Notes under the pieces: model-generated
Told to the model about the DNA's origin: nothing
Databases searched by the model: none
What the model saw: only the letters and a program-made list of their open reading frames with translations
Shown here: positions 1 to 8,263 of the stretch, one piece after another
Layout of the letters: the number at the start of each line of letters is the position of its first letter
Position numbering within the stretch: position 1 is the first letter of the stretch
NCBI GenBank assembly: GCA_025399215.1
Contig: MU621429.1
Coordinates: forward strand, 1 to 17,753
Length of the DNA: 17,753 nucleotides
Direction of reading: 5' to 3'
DNA from: Globomyces pollinis-pini
Lineage: Eukaryota > Chytridiomycota > Chytridiomycetes > Rhizophydiales > Globomycetaceae
Made by a program: the position numbers and the translations under genes

Positions 1-1796
1 ATTCACACCAGATTCTCCAATCATAGTCTTTAGTCCATCAGACATTAGTTTCAAATCTGACAGTAATCCACTGACTTCAACCACCTTCTGTAGTTTGTCT
101 TCATCCAATGGAAGATTGAACAAAATATTCTTTTCAATACTGCCACTCATTATCCATGCCAATTGAGAGCAATAAGCTACCTTTCCATAAATCGTAACCT
201 GTATGTTAATCCACACCCTATCAGCTACCTCTCCAGAAACCTGGATTGATTCTCCAATCAAACCTGAGAAGAAGGAAGACTTTCCAGATCCAGTAGCACC
301 AACAATACCAATCAGTTGACCTTTTGGAATAACTGCATTGAAGTTTCGTAGATGGAATGCATCGGGAGTTTTCAATTCTTCATTAGGTTTCTTTTCGTCC
401 TCTACCTTTGGTGTATCTTCAGTTACAGTCTCTTCCCATCTCCAGGTGACCTTTTCTAAAGTAAGAGCACTGGTACTGTCAGATGCATCCCCTCGGATGA
501 TACTATCTATCAGTTCTTCACTGGATAAGAAATCTTCAATACGCTTCAAGGAGATAAATGCTTGTGGGATATCAGATACCAACCAACTAAGAATCATGAG
601 CGGCCCAAAGAGCATCGCAAAATAACTCAATGCAGGAAAGATAATTGATGCCTTCATTGGATTGGATTGAGCATAGATTACAAATGATATGGTACTAAGC
701 AAGATAGGAGCTAAATTGCCTAATCCTTGTGAAATACCCATAACCATTCCAAATTTTGTGAGACTTTCTTCCTGCAACTTTCTTTCTTTAATGATTTTTT
801 CTCTAAAATAGTCTTGCATTGTTTGATATTTCACGACTTTCATATTCATCAACATTTCTCTAATGATTCCAATTCGCGCATCAGCTCCTTTGAACCATCC
901 TTGAAGTGCTGCACCAGAGTATGGACCAAGTAAAGTGGTAATACCAGTAAGGGCTCCCAAGGTAATGGCACCAGCCCAAATTGAATTTCCGAGCAATCGG
1001 TAGAGAAAGTAAACGGAAAGAAGTAACTGTAATGGAATCTGCCATAAAGCCACTAAACTCGCAGGGGCTTTTAACAAATTCACAGTGTCCTGATTGACTA
1101 AATTCATAACTTTTCCCTCAGTAAATAGCTATAGAGAGTTTAGTTTGACTGTTGGTATTACCATTTGAGATTTTGGAGACAATCTCAATGATTTCTCATA
1201 GATGGCACATATAACTGCTGATCGGAGAACTTGAAATATTCGGCGATTAATACTTTGCTCCATTGCTGTAATCGTAGTCGCAACTAATTGTAATCCAAAT
1301 AGTAATCCAGCAATCACAATCCCACTGTTATTGAGAAAATCCGTGTTTTGTGTTGGATCCACAAAAATAATTAACTAAACTAATTGGTTGTACAAAATTA
1401 CCTGTTGTAACACATAAGGAATGGATAAGGTTGTACCCAATAAAAACCCTGCCAGTAAGTTGATTGCAATTCTATAGGGGTGAGTTTTAGGAAATGGATT
1501 ACATTTGCAATGAGAGAATGCTGAACAAACTTCGCGCAAGACTTGGTTTTGGCTTTGTAGAGTCATTAAAATGCTCTTTCAACTGTTTCCAGTACGAATC
1601 AAATTTGACATTGATTGCTTCTGCTTTATCTTTATCTGCTAGTTCTGGAAGATCATCTTCAACCAATGGCTTTTCATTGCCCATGACCAACAATGGGGTC
1701 TATCATTAATATTTATTCAAAGCAGTGTCTTACCAACCAACTGAGCGTGATATAGCTGAACGCGTTTGGATCTATCTGAGCTTTTATGGACACCAT
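1..1796 (-). CDS. ABCC/MRP-type ABC transporter, N-terminal half (cut by window edge)
   Basis: ATP-driven membrane exporter of the multidrug-resistance-associated (ABCC) family. Exons 1734-1796, 1503-1699, 1402-1471, 1162-1374, 229-1128 and 1-198; introns are 34, 31, 27, 33 and 30 nt. The 547 residues seen begin with the family's cytosolic entry motif (FSYITLSWLTPLL, about residues 13-25). The first six-helix transmembrane domain follows, containing the usual R-x-x-x-x-L-x-x-A-I-Y-x-K-S-L-x-L-S stretch. The first nucleotide-binding domain has Walker A GATGSGKS (458-465) and the Q-loop AYCSQ (489-493). The signature motif, Walker B and the second half lie beyond base 1. No TMD0 is present, so it is a short-type ABCC. 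The 30-nt intron at 199-228 has no in-frame stop and could be misread as coding, but removing it restores the G-E-V-T-I-Y-G strand of the domain. An in-frame TAA lies just upstream of the chosen ATG. Substrate cannot be told. Confidence 0.88.
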
Positions 1797-2369
1797 CTGT
1801 GAAAGTTAAATTTTTCTCATTTTCTTTTTTATATTCGATTGTTACCCGATCCAATAACGGTCACGCCACGACACTTTAAAAGTCCAGTTTTAAAGGAAAT
1901 GAGTGATAGTAATTATCATCCTGAAATAAAATCCATAACGTGAAAGCTCTCAATATATGATTGAAAGTCATAATGAAAGTTTTTGGTAAAAATTTTACTC
2001 TGGACATTGATGTGCCCTCTGACTCATCTGATATAATAAGTAGGGATCTGGCTGGGTAAATCAAATGAAATTACGATTATACCTTCTGCAGCGACTCATT
2101 TTTGTTCAATGATAGATAACACTACTTTCTGTACATTCCACATAACTTTTTCGTTGAAGAACTTGGTGTGTGAATATAGATTTCTAGTTTGGATTTGTCA
2201 TATTGAAAATGTTAAAGATTGAAGGCCATGTAGATCCAGAACAATTACGCGACGTAATCGCTATTCTGGGATTGTATGATGCCTTTAAGTTTGATTTTCG
2301 ACTCCACTAACTATTCAACTCCAATTTGATTCATTAGTGACAATTTATTTAAAGTTCCTGTGAATTCAT
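1797..2369. other. Gap between ABC transporter and hydrolase 1, with coding-like fragments
   Basis: This 573-bp stretch separates the start of the ABC gene from the stop of hydrolase 1, both on the minus strand. It must hold the ABC promoter and the 3' end of hydrolase 1, with an AATAAA-type signal on the minus strand at about 2343-2349. On the plus strand are pieces that read like protein. The first is an ATG at 1973 followed by 27 codons and a good donor/acceptor pair (2056-2091, 36 nt). Its continuation stops at TAA 2117-2119, but the same frame then stays open for 17 codons to 2173. A separate 33-codon ORF runs 2209-2310. I could not join these into one intact gene. It may be a decayed gene, or a small gene whose introns I have not solved. 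Confidence 0.4.
2209..2310 (+). CDS. Possible small ORF or last exon, unknown product
   Basis: This is a 33-codon ORF with a balanced, protein-like composition (it includes the stretch EGHVDPEQLRDVIAIL). The frame is open back to a TAG at 2185-2187, which could be the acceptor of an intron. It therefore may be the last exon of a gene running from about 1973, or a remnant of one. No domain was recognised. It ends 59 bp before the stop codon of hydrolase 1 on the opposite strand. Confidence is low because no intact multi-exon model could be built. Confidence 0.22.
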   Translation: MLKIEGHVDPEQLRDVIAILGLYDAFKFDFRLH

Positions 2370-3732
2370 TTAATCTCTATTTTCATTGGCTGATAATTCG
2401 TTTCCATTAAAGTCCATCAAATACTGGGTTTGGGGATGATTAGATTTCGTTAAATCATTATTAGTAACATAATTGATCCAATCACCAGCCCTTTGGATGG
2501 CGATAGTTGATCCTTTCATGAAATCAAACAATTGAAAATCATGGATGTGGTCCTATAATCAATAATTTATAATTACTTGATAAATCTCTGCTGTTACATG
2601 TGGCCATTTCCCATTTACTTTCTTTACAAATTCTTCAATTTCATCTTTCAACTTTTCGACTCCACCATATTGTATCAATAAGGGAGGTAAATTTTCGAAG
2701 TCTTCTTGCCAATATGGGCTTACGTATGGAATTTTCGCAAATTGATTTGGAATATAATATTGCACTCTATCGCCTATTCTGGAATCTGGTAATATGTTTG
2801 GAAGGAAATCAAAGTCATGATCAGATTGGTGATCAGTAAAGGTCCCTGACACATCGATCTATTATGTTAGAATCTAGATGCAGGTACCCATGGACTGATG
2901 GCAAACACTCCACCAGGCAGAGGAACACCCATATTTCTAAGTGCTATAGTGGTTGCAATAGAGAGCCCACCCCCTGCAGAATCCCCTGCTATAATAATCT
3001 TTTTGGATTCATACTTTTCTAGAAGAAACTTATAACCTGATATTGCGTCAATCAATGCACAAGGATAAGGGTTTTGAGGTGCAAGTCTATAATTTATGCC
3101 TGGCATTAATTTTTATGATTTACCATATACACTACATTTTGCATTCTTTGCGATTGACAGGCCTAGTCTTCTGTGGAATTGAATACTGCCTGACATATAT
3201 GCACCACTTCAAATTTAGTCTTAACAACAACTTACCCATGGAGCAAATAAACAATCGTATCGGGATTTGAATCTGATACAGTAAGCCATTCACCATATAC
3301 AGGAGGTCTCTCATCAGCAACATCAGGCCAATCTGCAGGAGCCTTGGTTTTAATGAACTCGATCACTTCGGTATCTGGCAAAAATGATTGAGGTTCTGAA
3401 ACTATTTTTAGTTCAGAGGAAGTTGGAATTGGTTGTATTGTAAGTCGTTGAATAGTATGAACGAACGGATCCCCACCCGTTTCCATCATCGCTTTCATAA
3501 ATGCTTTCAGAGCGAATCTTGTAGCTTGATATGATAAATTCCAATCTTTTCGTAAAGGTCCGTCTCTATAGAAACTGCTCACAGCAACTCTTGTGGCAGC
3601 CAAGCAAGTTTTAGCAACTTCCCAAAGTGATATAGAGTCTGGGTTATTGTTGAATTTAGTATGAATATAAACTCTTCGTTTTGAATGGAACTGTTTATGA
3701 AAAGTTAACCTTAATCCAACAATGTTCAACAT
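2370..3732 (-). CDS. HSL-type alpha/beta hydrolase 1 (lipase/esterase, steryl-acetyl-hydrolase-like)
   Basis: Predicted carboxylic-ester hydrolase of the hormone-sensitive-lipase family (alpha/beta hydrolase fold 3), 418 residues. Exons 3236-3732, 3124-3206, 2888-3099, 2577-2858 and 2370-2552; introns are 29, 24, 29 and 24 nt. Visible motifs are the oxyanion-hole HGGAY (165-169), the nucleophile elbow GDSAGG (Ser234) and the C-terminal H-I-H-D-F (His362). At the usual acid position the protein reads G-V-E-K-L-K-D-E, so Glu332 stands where most relatives have Asp. About 70 residues before HGG resemble hydrolases 2 and 3 (D-W-N-L-S-Y). The first ~30 residues instead are basic and free of acidic residues (MLNIVGLRLTFHK...), resembling a mitochondrial presequence rather than the membrane anchor of its paralogues. 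The start is the first ATG of the open frame. Substrate is unknown; steryl esters or short acyl esters are plausible. Confidence 0.87.
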
Positions 3733-4232
3733 TCTAAATTAGGGAAAGAGTGTGAGGTAAATATTAAGGCTATTAAGCCAAATTAAAAGAATGACCAATT
3801 TATAACTATTGAATAAACGGATATGTGTAAGGAAACTGATAATACTAATGCCAATCAAATTTCACTTGTTCACTGTAGATTGTTTTGTAGTTTATCCGAC
3901 GCTATTTTTAGTTCATATCATTACAACACTTCATTAATATTTACATAGATTTCTATACGAGCAGATATAGGTGATCTATTTCATTCATTGTATATTATAA
4001 CTTATTCCAACATCTACAACTGGCATTTATCACGTAATTGTACAATAGTGCATCCAGCAATTGATGACAATAAATCGTGTATGTATTGCTACTTCTATAT
4101 CTGACATCAACTGAATATTTCCTTCTCATCCCCATGTGAAAACGATTGTCATGTGTGGGCTTAGATCAACCGAGCAGGTCACAATACCATATAAATAACT
4201 TAAGGCAAACAATTTGTTTGTTAAACTTGACT
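3733..4232. promoter_or_regulatory. Divergent intergenic region between hydrolases 1 and 2
   Basis: This 500-bp AT-rich gap lies between the divergent starts of hydrolase 1 (minus) and hydrolase 2 (plus) and must hold both promoters. The one clear element is a TATA-like box at 4190-4197. I saw no ORF, RNA gene or repeat in the rest. Confidence 0.5.
4190..4197 (+). promoter_or_regulatory. TATA-like box of hydrolase 2
   Basis: TATAAATA lies 36 bp upstream of the ATG at 4233. The position fits a core promoter with a short leader, but in AT-rich DNA the match could be chance. Confidence 0.4.
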
Positions 4233-5578
4233 ATGGACAATCAGCAAATTATTCAAGAGGGTCGAAAAGGAAGCATCATCGTTTTCTTGTATTGATTGAA
4301 CTGGACTAACCAAATAGTGTCGTTTTGGGTCAGATGTTTACCAAAGCTTTCTTAAATTCAATTCTATCATTTCATTTTTACGGCCCTGTTGTGCAGGAAT
4401 GGAATCTATTTTATGAAGTCTCTGTCAAAATGGCTACTGCATTTATGTTAGCATTAACTGAAAACCTGGGATTGCCCCATTTAAATTCTTTCCAAAAAAT
4501 TACCAGTATACCTAGCATCGTCCCATTAACCGGATCTGTAAAGCCTCTGAAGAATCCCATCTTTCCCAATTTGGCAGTGGTGGAGCACATCAAACATCAC
4601 GCTCCTGGTGATTGGCCAGAAACCGCCAATCACTTGAATCACGCCATTTATGCAGAATGGATATACGCTCCTAAATGTGACCATAACTATGCGATTTATA
4701 TGCTTCATGGTGGTGCCTATTTCGCCGGAAGCATTCAAGTAAATCGCAGAATGGCGTATTTTCTATCCGCCCAAGCAAAAACTCCTGTCTTTGGTAAGAA
4801 CACTGCATTATATTGATTCAATTTAGGAATAAATTATAGGCTTGCACCACAACATATGTATCCATGCGCAGTAATAGATGCTGTGTCTGGTTACATAAAA
4901 CTACTGGAAAGTCACGACCCAAAGAAAATTGTCATAGTTGGAGATTCTGCTGGAGGGGGCTTAACATTGGGTATTGGTAGTGTTACTAACATAGTTAGCA
5001 ACCCTACTTGTAATTCGAGATATGGGACTTCCTTTACCAGGTGGTGGTTATACAATGAGTCCATGGGTAATTAATTGTGATTTTGATTCCAGTGCGATTT
5101 AGCAAACTATTTCACAAATTTCTTTGAAAATCATGTATCAGACTATCTTCCTTGTGTAGGAACAAATGTTCAAGATGGTCAAGTACATCTATATATCAGA
5201 GACAAACATGCTCGAACACCTTATGCCAGCCCATACTGGAGCAGCTCATTTCACAATTTACCACCACTATTGATTCAGTGTGGATCAGCAGAAAAGTTAT
5301 ACACAGAGATTAAGGCATTTTCAAAGAAAGCAGTGAAATTAGGATGGAATAGTGTAAAAATGGAAGTGTATAAGGTAAGGCTTCCAATTTAAATGTTATA
5401 GAGTCATGTCCATGTGTTTCAAGCTTTTGAGTTCACTAGCGCATCAAATGTCGCAATGAAACGCGCTGGTGAATGGATTAGAATTGTTACCAGGTCTCCA
5501 AACAAACAAGATCATCATATTAATCAAAGAGTAGATTTAGACTTTCATGGAAAGATCACAAAACGAGAGAGGGTTTAA
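4233..5578 (+). CDS. HSL-type alpha/beta hydrolase 2, probably membrane-anchored
   Basis: A paralogue of the hydrolases at 2370-3732 and 6609-8008, 400 residues. Exons 4233-4288, 4318-4793, 4827-4970, 4999-5066, 5093-5374 and 5402-5578; introns are 29, 33, 28, 26 and 27 nt. The start at 4233 was preferred to the later ATG because it gives an N-terminus (MDNQQIIQEGRKGSIIVFF) that aligns with hydrolase 3, with a hydrophobic stretch at about 13-40. That suggests a signal anchor and an ER-facing enzyme like AADAC or Say1. Motifs are HGGAY (149-153), GDSAGG (Ser218), GSAEKL (Glu315 at the acid position) and SHVHVF (His346). The Asp three residues after EKL in paralogue 1 is Thr here. A polyadenylation signal AATAAA lies at 5618-5623. 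The gene converges on ureF, 85 bp away. Confidence 0.88.
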
Positions 5579-5663
5579 ATATTTCGTAAACACTTCAAAA
5601 TTGTTCAGTTTTCAGTAAATAAAAAAGATTTTAAAACGATATTTGACATGTTTATTTGATTAC

Positions 5664-6540
5664 TTAACTATTGAAGATTCTAGTATAAAGACGATCATGT
5701 GAACCTTGAACGATATCTAAGAGAGGTGATGTAGATACTGCAAGCTCTTCCACACCTTCACCCATTAATAAAGCCTCTAGATCTGTCTCGGGTAGTATAG
5801 GTTTCAGTAACTTGTTATTGACTAACTTTAAAATGGTACCAACTTTGGATTTTGAGTCGAAAATAACTTGCTGCCCTTCATACGGTCCAATGAGACTCAT
5901 TCGAATTGCGGAAGAGACCACTGCTCGAACATGAAGAAACAAGAAGAGAAATTCCACCTTACCTATCATAGTTTAGATGGAGTTGATTACCACAATCTAA
6001 CCCTAAACTATAACAAGCAACAGTAAAACAAATGGCGAGATGTCCCAACGTTTTATTCGCTCTGATCAACAGTTTAAAGTCGGTTATAAAATCCAACAAT
6101 TCAACTTTTGGAAATGATTTGGTAATCAAAGTTAGATACGCAACACCTATTCGTCTATCCCAATTAGTATACAATCAATACATTATTTGACTAAGATTCC
6201 GATAGAATACCTTGAGCACAAGATGCTCTTTTATTGACATGATTTGATCCTAACAGGGCATTATACCTTCGATCAATTTCTACAATTTCATTCAAGTCCC
6301 TATTTTCCAATGCAATCCACGTTGAACGAATAAATGGAATGTTGCTAAATGCCATAGAAGAGAGTGAGTTGGTAATGAATTGATCCAATGAGACCATATG
6401 ATTAGTCTGCACATATGCTAATGAACAATTCAATAGTAGAATTTTATACCTTCCAGTCCACCAGATGCTACAAATCCACCAGTAGGAAGTGCAGAGTCTG
6501 CTAGTTGAAGAAGAATCCAATCTATGCTGAATGCGTCCAT
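5664..6540 (-). CDS. ureF: Urease accessory protein UreF
   Basis: UreF acts with UreD/H and UreG in delivering nickel to apo-urease in the cytosol. The 250-residue protein is assembled from exons 6450-6540, 6211-6417, 5991-6146 and 5664-5962; introns are 32, 64 and 28 nt. The N-terminus reads WILLQLADSALPTGGFVASGG (L-x-D-S-x-x-P-x-G-G-F-x-x-S-G-G-L-E, the UreF hallmark). It is followed by NHMVSLDQFI, a KRASCAQG segment that continues into VAYLTLITKSF once the 64-nt intron is removed, and a C-terminal RAVVSSAIRMSLIGP helix. Length matches fungal relatives. The gene lies head to head with hydrolase 3 (start codons 68 bp apart) and tail to tail with hydrolase 2, so it sits inside the hydrolase cluster on the other strand. 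A minus-strand AATAAA is at 5651-5656. No other urease gene is in the window. Confidence 0.9.
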
Positions 6541-6608
6541 TGATTCTTCCACTGTCATTTTCTTTTATCAACTCCACCACAAACATTTCAATCGAAAGGA
6601 TACAAAAT

Positions 6609-8008
6609 ATGGATGATGTTACATTGACAAAGGAATCAAAGTCAGGATCAAAGATAATTTTCCTAATTGTTGTCCTTAAATCAATCAGTGTTACTATTTT
6701 AAATACTCTGGTGTCATATTATAGACATGGTCCGTTAGTACCCGATTGGAATCTACCCTACCAACTCTCAGTTAAATTTGTAAATCATAGATGTATCTAA
6801 TATTTTTAGTTGGAAACTTTACTGATTTGTTTGTTTCTCACGTTGGGGATACCACATTTAACAACCTTTCAATTGATTACGACTTTTCCATGTCCTATAC
6901 CTTGGGATGGAAGTATTAAAAAGATCAATAATTTTTGTACACCAAATCGTAAAGTGATTGAGTTTTTAAAAGCCAATTGTCCTGGTCATTGGCCACCAGA
7001 TTCAGATAATGTCAATCATTCAATTTATGGAGAATGGATTACAACCAATATAAATCAGGATAGTCCATTTGTTATATACATGCTACATGGTAAAGAATCA
7101 ATTCATTGTAACTCTGGTTAGGTGGAGGTTATTTTAGTGGGAGTATGCAATTAAACCGTCGAATGGCATACCATCTTTCAAAACACACAGGATATCCTGT
7201 TTTTGGTGTTAACTTCAGACTAGCACCTCAAACTTCCTATCCATGTGCCTTAATTGATGTTCTCTCTGGATACCTAAAATTATTGGAAACATATGATTCA
7301 AAGCATATTGTTCTTATGGGAGATTCAGCAGGCGGGGGGATGGTATTATCTTCAATGGCATTGCTAAGAGATATGAAGTTACCGCTACCAGTAGGAGGAT
7401 ATATGATGAGTCCTTGGGTACTTTGATTTTCACTAACAAGCCAGTGTGATTTATCAAATGAAACAACCAACCATTATGAAGAAAACACCACTGATTATCT
7501 TCCAACTGCCATTGAAGGAAAAGGGCTTAAAAATCGTTTTCACTTATACATACCGGATCAATTTGCCAAACTACCGTATGTTAGTCCTTACTGGATAAAG
7601 AATTTTGAGCAATTACCTCCAATATTAATACAATGTGGATCTGTGGAAACATTGCACGATGAAATCATAGCCTTTGTTACCAAAGCAAATCATTCTGGAT
7701 GGAAATCAATAACTCTAGAGATCTATAAGGTAAGAAAATGGGTGACATTAATGAATTAGCATCATGTTCATGTATTTCAATTATTAGATTTCCCTACTGG
7801 ATCAAAAGCTGCCATGAAAAGGGCAGCAAATTGGATTTTACAATTAACAAATCAACATGATTTTAAATTAGAATCATTTCAAATCGACTTATCATTCAAT
7901 GGTGTTCCTAGTCAAATAAAACCTTTGACCATTTACGTTATTTTACTATCGATTTTATCGACTTCATGTCATTGTAATGCAGATCCTAAGTTTGTCCAGT
8001 TTATGTAA
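6609..8008 (+). CDS. HSL-type alpha/beta hydrolase 3, membrane-anchored, with hydrophobic C-terminal tail
   Basis: Third member of the hydrolase cluster, 426 residues. Exons 6609-6779, 6810-7089, 7122-7417, 7445-7729 and 7760-8008; introns are 30, 32, 27 and 30 nt. The frame is open upstream to 6531, but that would overlap the ureF start. The ATG at 6609 gives an N-terminus that matches hydrolase 2. A hydrophobic anchor follows at about 15-35 (KIIFLIVVLKSISVTIL). Motifs are HGGGYF (150-155), GDSAGG (Ser219), GSVETLHDE (Glu317 at the acid position) and HHVHVF (His348). Two introns present in hydrolase 2 (after VFG and after GGGLTL) are absent. The last ~28 residues are hydrophobic (PLTIYVILLSILSTSCHC) and have no counterpart in the paralogues. 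Candidate AATAAA signals lie near 8026 and 8222. Confidence 0.87.
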
Positions 8009-8263
8009 TGTCTAGTGACCTCACCAATAAAGATTGTTGCTTTTGAGTTGGCTGCATGTGCAGTATCATCCATGTCGGTAGGATTTGATGTTGAAACGAT
8101 AAACGCAACTGCTTAGAACTTTACAGTTGGAGATTGAATGAAAAAAGATTGTGACTCTAACGTGTTCGCTTGTATGTACTTGGAATAATGTGAAATACAA
8201 TCATTCAGGTGTTTCTAAACCAATAAAAATATATTAAATCAATATACATTGACATTTGGACAA
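8009..8263. other. Intergenic gap between hydrolase 3 and the SUMO ligase
   Basis: This 255-bp space lies between two converging genes. It contains AATAAA-type signals for the plus strand. A short minus-strand ORF (7969-8073) overlaps the end of hydrolase 3 and is not convincing as a gene. Nothing else was recognised. Confidence 0.4.

Noticed and set aside
1876..2064. 62-codon minus-strand ORF in the gap before the ABC gene
   Set aside because: The plus-strand reading of the same bases looks more protein-like, and this ORF has no good start context or domain.
5093..5374. Loss of the catalytic acid in hydrolase 2 (Thr in place of Asp after EKL)
   Set aside because: In this family the catalytic acid corresponds to the earlier position, which is Glu in all three paralogues, so the enzyme is probably intact.
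7969..8073. 34-codon minus-strand ORF overlapping the end of hydrolase 3
   Set aside because: The composition is plausible, but it overlaps a supported coding end, has no partner exon I could find, and is too short to judge.
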